Shown: positions 33,901 to 42,957 of the stretch, in pieces
How positions within the stretch are numbered: the first letter of the stretch is position 1
Layout: each line of letters opens with the position of its first letter
Assembly: GCA_020444475.1 (NCBI GenBank)
Contig: JAHLKV010000005.1
Span: 62,001-126,000, forward strand
Direction of reading: 5' to 3'
Origin: a bacterium
GTDB lineage: Bacteria > Zixibacteria > MSB-5A5 > GN15 > FEB-12
Length of the DNA stretch: 64,000 nt
Made by a program: the position numbers and the translations under genes
Notes under the pieces: generated by a model
Told to the model about the DNA's origin: nothing
What the model saw: the letters and a program-made list of their open reading frames with translations, nothing else
Database searches by the model: none

Positions 33901-33972
33901 CTTCGCAATCCGCACCCGGAGCTGGCGGCGCCGGTGGAACGGGCCGAAAAGACGGAACACAGCACCCATTAG
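30943..33972 (+). CDS. actB: Alternative complex III molybdopterin-like/iron-sulfur subunit
   Basis: A 1009-residue periplasmic subunit. The N-terminus has a twin-arginine motif (SRRSFLTLMGAS) and a following LAGLAGC lipobox-like site, so it is likely Tat-exported and possibly lipid-anchored. Residues about 70-750 resemble a molybdopterin oxidoreductase fold which in this family lacks the cofactor. Residues about 760-980 are a four-cluster ferredoxin-like domain: CIGCNACTVACQSENNIP, CQHCENAPCESVCP, CIGTRYCSNNCPYKVRRF, CTYCIQRI and CQQACP. The ATG overlaps the actA stop by 4 bases. It takes electrons from quinol and hands them to the ActA/ActE hemes. Confidence 0.95.
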   Translation: MKKRIPMTIKTTGKEYWRSLDQLAETPQYREFLHREFPEGASEMGNEWSRRSFLTLMGASIALAGLAGCRRPVEKIVPYVERPEEVIPGEPLTFATNMPFGTAAYGLLSRSNDGRPTKLEGNPEHPSTLGGANVFIQAAILGLYDPDRSQQPMQKGVKSDWDAFVDFYRSQLHQRYLDNKGEGLAVLSESFASPTMARLKAAFEKNFPRARWATYEPISEENSYDGIEIATGRDYQPVYHFDKAKTILALDSDFLGREGNTVANARGFASTRKVESKKDGMSRLYVAESSYTITGGMADHRYRLKSGDVGPFAIAVAKELQKQGVRIDGYGDVTVDGSHFDSTWIRVVAEDLRAAGANAIVIAGHGQPAWVHALVYAINHALNASGTTVEYHEMRDVSRPRRAQVKDLVAAMNAGSVETLLIIGGDPVYNAPVDLSFGSALGKVKNTIHLSAYNDDTSRQCTWHLPRTHFLESWGDVRSFDGTLGVVQPLIEPLFASRSDIEFLSLINSGTLSAGYDAVRETWQSVLGGGGFENAWRVVLHDGLLKDSASKPSKPNPRSGEIARAIRPVKASEGLEVTFKSSNTFDGRFANNGWLQELPDAMTKLAWDNAALISQSTAKKFGVNNEDMVRLDLGGRSLETVVWISPGHADDSVTLLLGYGREKLGRVADGVGFNTYALRTFDAPYIVPGGNMQRTGGTYELATTQDHGSMEGRPIVRETTLAEYQSSDTPHFYPDKPHHPPLVPLWDEHSYDEGYQWGMVIDLNSCIGCNACTVACQSENNIPIVGKEQVRHGREMHWIRLDRYYASEPGNPAGMDEPETVFQPMACQHCENAPCESVCPVAATVHDKEGLNVMVYNRCIGTRYCSNNCPYKVRRFNFFNYTKDYPEIYKMTQNPDVTVRSRGVMEKCTYCIQRISHAKIGAKAQGRTVADGEIQTACQQACPAKAITFGNINDPESAVAKAKKINRDYRVLEEYNIKPRTSYLARLRNPHPELAAPVERAEKTEHSTH

Positions 33973-33990
33973 GAAGGTGACACAAGAACA

Positions 33991-35373
33991 GTGAGTGCAT
34001 CCTCAAAGACTGACCCGGCAGTTGTGGTCGACGAGCCGCTGATTACCGGCAATCAGACCTTCCATTCCATCACCGACACGGTGAGTAAGATTGCCGAGCG
34101 CAAGACCACGGTCACGTGGCTGGCGCTGATCGGCATGGCCTTGTCGCTGGTGCTGGTGCTGCTTGGTTCGATCGGCTATCTGGTGTGGGAAGGTATCGGT
34201 GTCTGGGGACTGAATATTCCGGTGGCCTGGGGCTGGGCGATTGTCAACTTCGTCTTCTGGGTCGGTATCGGACACGCCGGAACACTGATCTCAGCCATCC
34301 TTCATTTATTCCGCCAGCAGTGGCGGACGTCGATCAACCGATTCGCCGAAGCGATGACGCTGTTTGCGGTAATCTGCGCGCTGATTTTCCCCGGCATCCA
34401 TGTCGGTCGAATCTGGGTGGCCTACTGGCTGTTCCCGGTGCCGAACCAGATGCAGATGTGGCCGCAGTTTCGCTCGCCGCTTCTGTGGGACGTGTTCGCG
34501 GTGAGTGTGTACTTCACGGTGTCGCTGATGTTCTGGTATGTCGGTCTGATCCCCGACCTGGCGACGCTTCGCGACCGCGCCAAAACCAAAGTACGCAAGA
34601 TCGTCCTTGGAATAGCCTCGCTCGGCTGGCGCGGCGGCAACCGCCAGTGGATCAACTACGAGCGCGCCTATCTGGTGCTGGCCGGTCTTTCCACCCCGCT
34701 GGTGCTCTCGGTGCACTCGGTGGTCTCGACCGACTTCGCGGTCAGTATGGTACCCGGCTGGCACACGACCATCTTCCCGCCCTACTTCGTCGCGGGCGCT
34801 ATCTTCTCCGGATTTGCGATGGTGATGACGCTCGGTATCATCGTCAGAAAGATCTTTAAACTCGAGCACATCATCACGCTCAATCATCTCGAGAAGATGA
34901 ACAAAATCATGCTGCTGACCGGTATGATGGTCGGCTATGCCTACTCCTGTGAGTTCTTTATCGCGTGGTATTCAGGCAACACCTACGAAGCGTTTACGTT
35001 CGTCAACCGCGCTTTCGGACCGTACGCCTGGGCGTACTGGATCATGGTGAGCTGCAACGTCCTGGTACCGCAGATATTCTGGTTTAAGAAGATACGACGC
35101 AATGTGGCGGTCATGTTCGTGGCCACGATCTTCATCAATATCGGTATGTGGTTCGAGCGCTTCGTGATCGTCATGTCGCTGGCCCGCGACTTCCTGCCCT
35201 CGAGCTGGGACTACTACAGCCCGACGATCTGGGATGTTGCGACGTTTGTCGGGTCGTTCGGTTTGTTTTTCACCCTCTTCCTGCTGTTTATCCGGTTCTT
35301 CCCGATTATCGCGATGGCGGAAGTGAAGGGTGTCCTGCCGCAGGCTGACCCGCACCACGGAGGGAAGCACTGA
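33991..35373 (+). CDS. actC: Alternative complex III NrfD/PsrC-like membrane subunit
   Basis: Polytopic inner-membrane protein, 460 residues, NrfD/PsrC family, with about ten membrane helices. In solved complexes of this kind this subunit carries the quinol site near the periplasmic side, next to the iron-sulfur subunit. Typical segments are [26 protein letters not shown]-like [20 protein letters not shown] and [23 protein letters not shown] 33991 has AGGAAGG upstream. The stop shares a base with the actD start (TGATG). Confidence 0.94.
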   Translation: MSASSKTDPAVVVDEPLITGNQTFHSITDTVSKIAERKTTVTWLALIGMALSLVLVLLGSIGYLVWEGIGVWGLNIPVAWGWAIVNFVFWVGIGHAGTLISAILHLFRQQWRTSINRFAEAMTLFAVICALIFPGIHVGRIWVAYWLFPVPNQMQMWPQFRSPLLWDVFAVSVYFTVSLMFWYVGLIPDLATLRDRAKTKVRKIVLGIASLGWRGGNRQWINYERAYLVLAGLSTPLVLSVHSVVSTDFAVSMVPGWHTTIFPPYFVAGAIFSGFAMVMTLGIIVRKIFKLEHIITLNHLEKMNKIMLLTGMMVGYAYSCEFFIAWYSGNTYEAFTFVNRAFGPYAWAYWIMVSCNVLVPQIFWFKKIRRNVAVMFVATIFINIGMWFERFVIVMSLARDFLPSSWDYYSPTIWDVATFVGSFGLFFTLFLLFIRFFPIIAMAEVKGVLPQADPHHGGKH

Positions 35374-35927
35374 TGAGTGACAAATCGGTGACTCCAAAGA
35401 CCGAATACGGCGTGGTGGCCCGCTTCGAAGATCCCGGGGCGCTTCTGCACGCCGCCGAGAAGGTGCGCGACGCCGGCTATACGAAGTTCGACTGCCACTC
35501 GCCGTTCCCGATTCACGGCATGGATCAGGCAATGGGACTGAAGCAGTCGAAAGTCGGTTTGATTGCCGGCGCGGGAGCGACGTTCGGGTTTATTCTCGGA
35601 CTGTGGCTCCAGTGGTGGACCTCGACTATCGACTACCCGATCGTGATCGCCGGCAAGCCGTTTTTCAGCTACCAGGCGTACGTCCCGGTGACGTTTGGTC
35701 TGACCGTACTGTTTGGGGCGATCGGTGCGGTGGCCGGCATGTTTCATGTCAACCGGATGCCGCAGTGGTTCCACGGGGTGTTTCATTCGGAGAATTTCGC
35801 GCGCTTCAGTGATGACGCGTTTTTCGTAAGTATCGAGAAAGACGATCCGAAGTACGATCGGACCGGTGCTCTGGAGTTTCTGAAGTCCATCGGCGGTGCT
35901 GAGCCGGAAGTGCTGGAGGGAGAATGA
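35373..35927 (+). CDS. actD: Alternative complex III subunit D (DUF3341)
   Basis: A 184-residue membrane protein of the DUF3341 family. A soluble N-terminal domain (YGVVARFEDPGALLHAAEKV, then GYTKFDCHSPFPIHGMD) precedes two membrane helices (about 57-80 and 100-125). The C-terminal part (FFVSIEKDDPKYDRTGALEF) is soluble. The role is structural in known complexes. Start and stop overlap actC and actE. Confidence 0.93.
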   Translation: MSDKSVTPKTEYGVVARFEDPGALLHAAEKVRDAGYTKFDCHSPFPIHGMDQAMGLKQSKVGLIAGAGATFGFILGLWLQWWTSTIDYPIVIAGKPFFSYQAYVPVTFGLTVLFGAIGAVAGMFHVNRMPQWFHGVFHSENFARFSDDAFFVSIEKDDPKYDRTGALEFLKSIGGAEPEVLEGE

Positions 35928-36529
35928 ACAAAGTAGCGATCATTCTGCTGGCGCTGGCCCTGCTGATTTCGGGCTGCACCCGACACCGGCCCTCGGATAA
36001 GCCGCCGATTCACCCGAATCCGAACATGGATTCACAGCCCCGCTACAATCCGCAGGCGCCAAGCGAGTTCTTCGCCGACGGGAAGGCGATGCGGACCCCG
36101 GTGGCCGGGACGGTCGCACGTGGCTGGCTGGAAGACGACCCGGAGTACTACACCGGTATGACCGCCGACGGCAAAGAAGTGCGTCAGTCGCCGGTACCGA
36201 TCGACATGGAGTTGCTCAAACGGGGCCGCGAGCGGTACGACATCTATTGCAGTCCATGCCATAGCCGGGTTGGCGACGGCAAGGGCATTATGATTCAGCG
36301 TGGGTATATCCCGCCGCCGTCGTTCCACGAAGAGCGCCTTCGTGACACTACCGACGGCTACATATTCCATGTGATTACAAACGGTATTCGCAATATGCCG
36401 GCCTACCATTTCCAGATTCCCGTGCAGGACCGCTGGGCGATTGTCGCCTACCTGCGGGCGCTGCAGCGCAGTAAGCATGCGACGGCCGCCGATGTTCCGA
36501 GCGATATCAGGGAAAACGTGAAGCAGTGA
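35924..36529 (+). CDS. actE: Alternative complex III monoheme cytochrome c lipoprotein
   Basis: A 201-residue lipoprotein (lipobox LISGC, Cys18) with one heme c site, CSPCH (near 109-113), and a distal Met in the MPAYHFQ region. In the family it transfers electrons from ActA/ActB to the oxidase or a soluble carrier. It overlaps actD (ATGA) and actF (GTGA) by 4 bases each. Confidence 0.94.
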   Translation: MNKVAIILLALALLISGCTRHRPSDKPPIHPNPNMDSQPRYNPQAPSEFFADGKAMRTPVAGTVARGWLEDDPEYYTGMTADGKEVRQSPVPIDMELLKRGRERYDIYCSPCHSRVGDGKGIMIQRGYIPPPSFHEERLRDTTDGYIFHVITNGIRNMPAYHFQIPVQDRWAIVAYLRALQRSKHATAADVPSDIRENVKQ

Positions 36530-37728
36530 CGGAGACGATGAAACTTCAGGCTGACACATATACGCTGACCGATAAGGGTGGATTCGCAGGCCAGGCGATG
36601 ATCGCCGGGGTGGTCGGACTGGTCGTGACCATGCTGGCGTGGTACCTCGACTCGGCCCGTTTCTACCATGCCTGGCTGACGGCGTTTGCGTTCTGGACGA
36701 CGCTGTCGCTCGGCGCCCTGTTTTTCACCATGCTGCACCACTTGACCGGGGCGCAGTGGTCGGTCGTGATTCGGAGGCTCTCGGAGTCGTTCCTCGCGCC
36801 GTTCCCGATACTCGTGATCTTCTTCGTACCGATCATCTTCGGTATGCACGACCTGTATCACTGGACTCACGAAGAGGCAGTGGCGCACAGCGTTCTGCTT
36901 CAGTGGAAAGCGCCGTATCTGAATCAGACCTTCTTTTTCATCCGGGCTGCGATCTACTTCGCCGTCTGGATCTTCCTGTCGACCCGCCTGGTTTCGCTGT
37001 CGCGCCGCCAGGACGAGGCGCACACCGCTGAGATTCTGGCCAAAATGCGGAGTACGTCGGCCTGGGGCATGATCCTGTTTGCGGTGACGACGACCTTCGC
37101 CGGGTTCGACTGGCTGATGTCGATGGCGCCCGAGTGGTACTCGACAATTTTCGGGGTGTACATTTTCGCCGGCGGGCTGCTCTCGGCGATGTGCCTCATG
37201 ACGCTCACCGCCCTGCTGCTTCGCCGCAAAGGCATTCTCGACAAAGCTATCACTCCCGAGCACTATCACGACCTGGGCAAACTGGTGTTCGGGTTTATCA
37301 TTTTCTGGGGCTATATCGGATTCTCGCAGTACATGCTGATCTGGTATGCCAACATTCCGGAAGAGACCGTGTGGTACCTGGACCGCTGGCAGGGATCCTG
37401 GAAAGTAGTCTCGCTGGTGCTGATATTCGGCTACTTCAGCATCCCCTTCCTGATCATGATCTTCCGGGGTACCAAACGCACCCTCGGCCTGCTCGGATTT
37501 ATGGTCGTCTGGCTGCTGATCATGCACTGGGTCGATTTGTACTGGCTGGTCTTCCCGACCTGGGAAGGCGCCCGGGATAACGCCTCGTTCCACTGGATGG
37601 ACCTCAGTGCCATGCTGGGTATCGGCGGGGTCTACCTCTGGTCGTTCTGGTCACGCTTCAGCGGCGGTCCGCTGGTGCCGGTGAGCGACCCGAAACTGCC
37701 CAAATCCCTGAGTCATGTCACCCCGTAG
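36526..37728 (+). CDS. actF: Alternative complex III membrane subunit F
   Basis: A 400-residue polytopic membrane protein of about ten helices, related to ActC. Signature segments include HHLTGAQWSVVIRRLSESFL, WTHEEAVAHSVLLQWKAPYL and FDWLMSMAPEWYSTIFGVYI. It forms the second half of the membrane core and has a proton-path role proposed in structural work on the family. GTG 36526 overlaps the actE stop; ATG 36538 is an alternative. Last act subunit before the oxidase genes. Confidence 0.93.
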   Translation: MTETMKLQADTYTLTDKGGFAGQAMIAGVVGLVVTMLAWYLDSARFYHAWLTAFAFWTTLSLGALFFTMLHHLTGAQWSVVIRRLSESFLAPFPILVIFFVPIIFGMHDLYHWTHEEAVAHSVLLQWKAPYLNQTFFFIRAAIYFAVWIFLSTRLVSLSRRQDEAHTAEILAKMRSTSAWGMILFAVTTTFAGFDWLMSMAPEWYSTIFGVYIFAGGLLSAMCLMTLTALLLRRKGILDKAITPEHYHDLGKLVFGFIIFWGYIGFSQYMLIWYANIPEETVWYLDRWQGSWKVVSLVLIFGYFSIPFLIMIFRGTKRTLGLLGFMVVWLLIMHWVDLYWLVFPTWEGARDNASFHWMDLSAMLGIGGVYLWSFWSRFSGGPLVPVSDPKLPKSLSHVTP

Positions 37729-37737
37729 GATGATGCT

Positions 37738-38094
37738 ATGAGCGCTGAAGATCTAGACAACAAACTGGCTCACGAGAGCGAAGAAGCCGGGTACGAGAAG
37801 AGCGATGTCAGCGTGCCGTGGATCACGACCATCGCCCTGATCGTGATCGGCGTGATCGTGGTGTTTGTCATCATCCTCAACGAGTATTTCCTGGTGACGA
37901 AAGAGACGATGGTGGAAGAGACGGTGCTGTCGAAACCGTCGGCGGCCCTGCGCGAACTCCACGCCCGCGAAGACCAGGAACTGGGCTCGTACAAGCTGCT
38001 CGATGCCGAGAAGGGGATCTATCAGATTCCGATCGAGCGGGCGATGGAACTGCAGGCTGAAGAAGCGTATGAGCGGCAGCTCAAAGATAGATAA
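37738..38094 (+). CDS. Small membrane protein of the act-cox cluster
   Basis: A 118-residue protein with one membrane helix (about 28-52) after a hydrophilic acidic N-terminus. The C-terminal soluble part has REDQELGSYKLLDAEKGIYQ and then IPIERAMELQAEE, a pattern I know from small proteins next to complex III or caa3 genes in other bacteria (the 'GIYQIPIERAM' block). Function unknown; an assembly or accessory role is likely from position. ATG 37738 has AGGATGA upstream and follows the actF stop by 9 bases. Confidence 0.78.
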   Translation: MSAEDLDNKLAHESEEAGYEKSDVSVPWITTIALIVIGVIVVFVIILNEYFLVTKETMVEETVLSKPSAALRELHAREDQELGSYKLLDAEKGIYQIPIERAMELQAEEAYERQLKDR

Positions 38095-38174
38095 ATATAG
38101 TAGCTATAGTCTTATTTCTTCCCAGTAAAACGGTGTTGTTTCGGGCGAACTAATCCGAAAAACCGGGTGTTGTA

Positions 38175-39059
38175 GTGAACACTATGCTTGACATTTTCCC
38201 AAAACGTGGACTTATTAGCCCCGGTATCTCCTATTTCGTGGTGGCGCTCGTGCTCTTCACCGCGTGCTTCGTGCAGGCACAGAAGGTCAACGACAATCCG
38301 GCCGAGTACGAGGGGATGGGAGTCGAGGAGCACCTGGGCGAACAGATTCCGCTGGACCTGACTTTCACCAACGATAAAGGTGAGCAGGTGCGGCTGGGCG
38401 ACTATTTCAATCAGGGGAAGCCGGTGGTCGTGACGCTGGTCTACTACAGCTGCCCGATGCTGTGCAATCTGATCCTGAACGGTCTGACCGACGGTATGCG
38501 TGAGATGGATTTCTCGGCCGGTGAAGAATACCAGGTGGTGACGATCAGTTTCAATCCGCGGGAGACCGCGGAGCTGGCCTCGGCCAAGCGCACCAACTAC
38601 CTGAAGGAGCTGGCGCGGCCGGAGGTGGACCGGGGCTGGGCGTTTCACGCCTCGCCCGACGATCAGGTGAAGCAATTGGCCGATGCGCTTGGGTTCCAGT
38701 ACTACTGGGATGAAGACCGCCAGGAATACGCGCACCCGTCGGCGATTTTCGTCCTGACCGAGGACGGCCGGATTTCGCGGTATCTCTACGGGATAAGCTT
38801 CCAGTCCCGCGATCTTCGCCTGGCACTGCTGGAAGCCTCGAAAGGAAAAATAGGTTCAACTGTCGATAAGCTGTTGCTGTACTGTTTTCATTACGACCCC
38901 GATGCTCGCGGTTACGTGGTGTTTGCCGGAAACGTGATGCGGCTTGGGGGTGTGGTTACTCTGGTGCTGTTGGGTGGCCTGATCAGCACACTGTGGTTCC
39001 GGGAGCGTCGGAAAAAGCGCGCTCGGCCCGATGATCGGTCACACGCGCTGCAGCACTGA
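38175..39059 (+). CDS. SCO1/SenC copper chaperone
   Basis: A 294-residue thioredoxin-fold copper protein that delivers copper to the CuA site of oxidase subunit II. N-terminal signal or anchor (about 18-36), copper ligands Cys93 and Cys97 (YYSCPMLCN) and a His near residue 187 (EYAHPSAIFVL) are all present. Unusually for the family a second hydrophobic segment near the C-terminus (VMRLGGVVTLVLLGGLISTL) with a basic tail gives a C-terminal membrane anchor. The start is GTG 38175 or ATG 38184; neither has a clear ribosome site. It lies directly upstream of coxB. Confidence 0.92.
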   Translation: MNTMLDIFPKRGLISPGISYFVVALVLFTACFVQAQKVNDNPAEYEGMGVEEHLGEQIPLDLTFTNDKGEQVRLGDYFNQGKPVVVTLVYYSCPMLCNLILNGLTDGMREMDFSAGEEYQVVTISFNPRETAELASAKRTNYLKELARPEVDRGWAFHASPDDQVKQLADALGFQYYWDEDRQEYAHPSAIFVLTEDGRISRYLYGISFQSRDLRLALLEASKGKIGSTVDKLLLYCFHYDPDARGYVVFAGNVMRLGGVVTLVLLGGLISTLWFRERRKKRARPDDRSHALQH

Positions 39060-39094
39060 CGGGCTATATCGGGACCTGATTCAATAAGGCAGAC

Positions 39095-40039
39095 ATGGAT
39101 ACGACCGGGACATTCTTTTTGCCGCCGCAGAACTCGACGGTCGCCAGCGACATCGATTTCCTGTGGGACTTCATCTACTGGGCGAGCGCCGCGTTTTTTG
39201 TAATCCTCGGGGTCGCTATCTTCTACTTCATCATTCGCTATCGCCGCCGCAGGCAGGGCGAGTTGACGACCGGTGTGGCGCACAATCTGCCGCTGGAGAT
39301 TGCCTGGACGGTGATTCCGACGATCCTCATTTTCTTCGTCTTCGTCTGGGGATTCAAAGGCTACATGAAGTTGCACATCGCGCCCGGCGATTCGATGGAG
39401 GTCAAAGTGACCGGCCAGAAGTGGTTCTGGAGTTTCCAGTACCCCGAAGGCGCGTCGACCGTCAACGAACTCGTGGTGCCGGTCGACAAACCGGTCAAGC
39501 TGCTGATGTCGTCGGTTGACGTCATTCACAGCTTCTACGTGCCGAACTTCCGCGTTAAAATGGACGTTCTGCCCAATCGCTACACAGAGTTGTGGTTTGA
39601 GGCCACCGCAGTTGGTGACTACGACCTGCTTTGTACCGAGTACTGCGGCAAAGGGCATTCGGAGATGATCGGCAAGGTTCGCGTACTCGGAGAGCGTGAG
39701 TTTAACGAATGGCTGGAATCGGCCGGCGGCATGGGCGAGGGAATGACCCCCGCCGAGTACGGCGCCCAGCTCTTCAAGAGCAAAGCCTGCAATACCTGTC
39801 ACTCGATCGACGGCAGCAAAGTGGTCGGTCCGAGTTTTCTGAATCTGTACAACACGCAGCAGATGCTGACCAACGGTCAGCCGGTGATGGCCGACGAGAA
39901 TTATCTTCGCGAGTCAATCCTCAACCCGCAGGCCAAGCTGGTGGCCGGGTACGATCCGGTGATGCCGTCGTATCAGGGGGTGCTGAAAGACCAGCAGATC
40001 GACGCGCTGATTGCCTATATAAAGTCACTCAAGGAATAG
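39095..40039 (+). CDS. coxB: Cytochrome c oxidase subunit II with fused cytochrome c
   Basis: A 314-residue caa3-type subunit II. Two membrane helices (about 30-50 and 70-90) precede the cupredoxin domain, with CuA ligands His145, Cys180, Cys184, His188 and Met191 (LLCTEYCGKGHSEM). The C-terminus is a cytochrome c domain with heme site CNTCH (232-236) and a Met in VMPSYQG. This makes the oxidase able to take electrons directly from ActE-like donors. Followed by coxA after 9 bases. Confidence 0.96.
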   Translation: MDTTGTFFLPPQNSTVASDIDFLWDFIYWASAAFFVILGVAIFYFIIRYRRRRQGELTTGVAHNLPLEIAWTVIPTILIFFVFVWGFKGYMKLHIAPGDSMEVKVTGQKWFWSFQYPEGASTVNELVVPVDKPVKLLMSSVDVIHSFYVPNFRVKMDVLPNRYTELWFEATAVGDYDLLCTEYCGKGHSEMIGKVRVLGEREFNEWLESAGGMGEGMTPAEYGAQLFKSKACNTCHSIDGSKVVGPSFLNLYNTQQMLTNGQPVMADENYLRESILNPQAKLVAGYDPVMPSYQGVLKDQQIDALIAYIKSLKE

Positions 40040-40048
40040 GGAATCGTT

Positions 40049-41701
40049 ATGAGTCACGATTCTACAGCCGCACTTTCTTACCTGCAGGAACCGAAAGGCC
40101 TCAAAAGCTGGCTCCTGACGGTCGATCATAAACGCATCGGTATCATGTACCTCTGCGCCATCATGTTTTTCTTCTTTGTCGGTGGCGCCCTGGCGGTGAT
40201 CCTTCGCACCGAGCTGCTCCGCCCCGAGCGGATTTTGATGGACGCCGATACGTACAACCAGTTCTTCACGCTGCACGGCGCGATCATGATCTTCCTGTTC
40301 ATCATTCCGTCGATTCCCGCCGCGCTGGGCAACTTCCTGTTGCCGTTGATGGTGGGGGCGAAAGATGTGGCCTTCCCCCGATTGAACCTGGCCAGCTGGT
40401 ATGTCTACGTCTTCGGCGCCCTGTTCTGTCTCTATTCGATTATCAGCGGCGCGGTCGACACCGGCTGGACTTTCTACGCGCCGTACAGCACGACAACGTC
40501 GACCTCGGTCATATCAATGACCCTGGGGGTGTTTATACTCGGGTTCTCATCGATCTTCACCGGCCTGAACTTCATCGTCACCATCCACAAACTTCGCATG
40601 CCGGGGATGACCTGGTTCAAGATGCCGCTGATGGTGTGGGGTCTGTATGCGACCGCCATCATCCAGGTGCTGGCCACGCCGGTGCTGGCGATCACGCTGG
40701 TGCTGCTGATCATGGAGCGGCTGATGGGAGTGGGCATATTCGACCCCGCTATGGGCGGTGACCCGGTCCTGTTCCAGCATTTCTTCTGGTTCTATTCACA
40801 CCCGGCGGTCTACATCATGATCCTTCCGGGGATGGGGATTATCTCCGAAGTCATCTCGACCTTCTCGCATCGCAAGATATTCGGCTATAAAGCGATCGCA
40901 TACTCATCGCTTGGTATCGCGTTCGTGTCCTTCCTCGTGTGGGGACACCACATGTTTACGTCGGGTCAGTCCGAGATCGCCGCGATGATCTTCTCGTTCC
41001 TGACCTTCTTCGTCGGCATCCCGTCGGGCATCAAAGTGTTCAACTGGGTGACGACGCTCTACAAGGGGTCGATCAGCCTCGAGACCCCGATGATATACGC
41101 GCTGATGTTTTTGTTCCTGTTCATGATCGGCGGGTTCACCGGGATTATGCTCGGCGCGCTGGCGCTTGATGTTCACCTGCACGATACCTACTTCGTGGTG
41201 GCGCACTTCCATTATGTAATGATGGGTGGGACGGTGATGGCCTTCCTGGCCGGAATCCACTACTGGTGGCCGAAAATGTTCGGCAAGATGTACTCCGAGC
41301 GCTGGGCGAAAGTAGTAGCCGTGATCATCTTCGTCGGCTTCAACATGACCTTCTTCACGCAGTTCATTCTCGGCGCCAAGGGAATGCCGCGGCGGTATTA
41401 CACGTATCTCGACCAATACCAGCCGCTGCACGGGTTTTCATCGGTGGGCGCCTGGGTTCTCGGCGCCGGCTTCATGATCATGGCGGTCTATTTCATCGCC
41501 TCATTCTGGAGCAAGCGGAAGGTCGGCGACAACCCGTGGGGCGCCCTGACCGCGGAGTGGGAAACCAGCTCCCCGCCACCGCAGCACAATTTCCTGACCG
41601 ACCCGGTCTTCAAACACGGTCCGTACGACTACGACAAAATCGCGGTGGTCGGAGACTACTACAAGCAGTCCGGAGGCACTAAGATGGCGGAGAAGATATA
41701 G
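40049..41701 (+). CDS. coxA: Cytochrome c oxidase subunit I (caa3, A2 type)
   Basis: Catalytic heme-copper subunit, 550 residues, 12-13 membrane helices. It carries the low-spin heme a ligands, the a3 heme and Cu[20 protein letters not shown] and [10 protein letters not shown]. The proton-channel motif reads [13 protein letters not shown]: the glutamate of the classical HPEVY is absent and Tyr-Ser precede the His, the mark of the A2 subfamily known from Rhodothermus-type caa3 oxidases. It reduces oxygen to water and pumps protons. Two bases separate it from coxC. Confidence 0.97.
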   Translation: MSHDSTAALSYLQEPKGLKSWLLTVDHKRIGIMYLCAIMFFFFVGGALAVILRTELLRPERILMDADTYNQFFTLHGAIMIFLFIIPSIPAALGNFLLPLMVGAKDVAFPRLNLASWYVYVFGALFCLYSIISGAVDTGWTFYAPYSTTTSTSVISMTLGVFILGFSSIFTGLNFIVTIHKLRMPGMTWFKMPLMVWGLYATAIIQVLATPVLAITLVLLIMERLMGVGIFDPAMGGDPVLFQHFFWFYSHPAVYIMILPGMGIISEVISTFSHRKIFGYKAIAYSSLGIAFVSFLVWGHHMFTSGQSEIAAMIFSFLTFFVGIPSGIKVFNWVTTLYKGSISLETPMIYALMFLFLFMIGGFTGIMLGALALDVHLHDTYFVVAHFHYVMMGGTVMAFLAGIHYWWPKMFGKMYSERWAKVVAVIIFVGFNMTFFTQFILGAKGMPRRYYTYLDQYQPLHGFSSVGAWVLGAGFMIMAVYFIASFWSKRKVGDNPWGALTAEWETSSPPPQHNFLTDPVFKHGPYDYDKIAVVGDYYKQSGGTKMAEKI

Positions 41702-41703
41702 CG

Positions 41704-42357
41704 ATGTCTACCACTCATGCCGATGCGCATCCGAAGTTCCTTCAGCACCACTTCGGAACCGCCTTCCAGCAGCAGGAATCTTCGAAGCTGGGGATGTGGC
41801 TGTTCCTCCTGACGGAGGTGCTCTTTTTCGGCGGGCTGTTCTGCGCCTACGCGGTCTTCAACGCCTGGTATCCGGAGACGTTTGTCAACGCTCACAAGGC
41901 GCTCTCCTGGCAGCTGGGTGGTTTGAATACCATGGTGCTGATCATCAGCTCCGTGACCGTCGCACTGGCTATCCGCAGCATGCAGCTCGGCAAAAAGAAG
42001 CTGACCTTCAACCTGCTGGCGATTACCGTCCTGCTGGCATTCGTCTTCCTGGTGATCAAGTACTTCGAATATTCGCATAAGATCCATCTCGGGCAGCTTC
42101 CCGGAAACCTGTACACGTACACCGGGATCGAGGGCACCAACCCGCATCTGTTCTTTTCCGTCTATTTCATGCTGACCGGCCTGCACGGGGTGCACGTCGT
42201 AGCCGGCATCATTGCGATAAGCTGGATGATGTACCGGGTGCACCGGGGTGATTTTTCGGCCGAGTATTATACGCCGATCGAGATGACCGGCCTGTACTGG
42301 CATCTGGTTGACCTGGTCTGGATTTTCCTGTTCCCGATGCTGTACTTAATAGGATAG
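41704..42357 (+). CDS. coxC: Cytochrome c oxidase subunit III
   Basis: A 217-residue polytopic membrane protein of about six helices. Segments SKLGMWLFLLTEVLFFGGLF, GGLNTMVLIISSVTVALAI and the final GLYWHLVDLVWIFLFPMLYL are typical of subunit III. It stabilises subunit I. It follows coxA by 2 bases and precedes the subunit IV gene by 15. Confidence 0.95.
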   Translation: MSTTHADAHPKFLQHHFGTAFQQQESSKLGMWLFLLTEVLFFGGLFCAYAVFNAWYPETFVNAHKALSWQLGGLNTMVLIISSVTVALAIRSMQLGKKKLTFNLLAITVLLAFVFLVIKYFEYSHKIHLGQLPGNLYTYTGIEGTNPHLFFSVYFMLTGLHGVHVVAGIIAISWMMYRVHRGDFSAEYYTPIEMTGLYWHLVDLVWIFLFPMLYLIG

Positions 42358-42372
42358 GGGAGGGGGATAGAT

Positions 42373-42858
42373 ATGACGACCCATAGCGAAGAACACAAGA
42401 CACATATCCTGCCGCTCAGTCTGTACCTGAATGTCGGCGCCGCCCTTCTGACCCTGACCGTGCTCACCGTGGTGGTGGCGCGGATGGATCTGGGCGTCTG
42501 GAATGCGATTCTGGCGATGGTTATCGCCGTCTCAAAAGCCTCTCTGGTGGCCCTTTTCTTCATGCACCTCAAGTACGACAACAAGTTATATGCGGTCGTC
42601 TTTGTAGGTTCACTTGCATTTCTCGGGCTGTTCATTATACTTTCCATGGCGGACACGGAGACCCGGGGTGATCTGGACCCGATTCGGGAGAATCCGATAG
42701 TCCGGGAAGCGATCATCTATCGCGACAGCACCCGCTTTACGAACGGGCACGAGACCTCGGAGCTCGATACAGCCGGTGCTGCGACCGACAGCGCGGACGT
42801 GGTCTCCGACAGCACCGCCACACATTCGACCGATTCGCAGACGCCCGACGGCCACTGA
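42373..42858 (+). CDS. Cytochrome c oxidase subunit IV, prokaryotic type
   Basis: A 161-residue protein with three membrane helices in the first 95 residues (LPLSLYLNVGAALLTLTVL, VWNAILAMVIAVSKASLVA, LYAVVFVGSLAFLGLFIILS), as in CyoD/CtaF-type subunits. The YDNK segment before the last helix is family-like. The C-terminal 60 residues (from about DTETRGDL) are an acidic Ser/Thr/Asp-rich tail that the usual subunit of about 100 residues lacks. Ends the coxBACD block. Confidence 0.85.
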   Translation: MTTHSEEHKTHILPLSLYLNVGAALLTLTVLTVVVARMDLGVWNAILAMVIAVSKASLVALFFMHLKYDNKLYAVVFVGSLAFLGLFIILSMADTETRGDLDPIRENPIVREAIIYRDSTRFTNGHETSELDTAGAATDSADVVSDSTATHSTDSQTPDGH

Positions 42859-42957
42859 CGGTTCACCCGCCGTTCGCGGACGTCCGGGTCAAGATAGTGC
42901 GGAGTGACTACTTCGCAGGTGGTGTGATCGTCCGGGTTGGGAAGGAAAATCCGGTTT

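Noticed and set aside
31456..33969. Long open frames opposite actB
   Set aside because: Arg/His-rich antisense frames with no ribosome sites; actB is certain.
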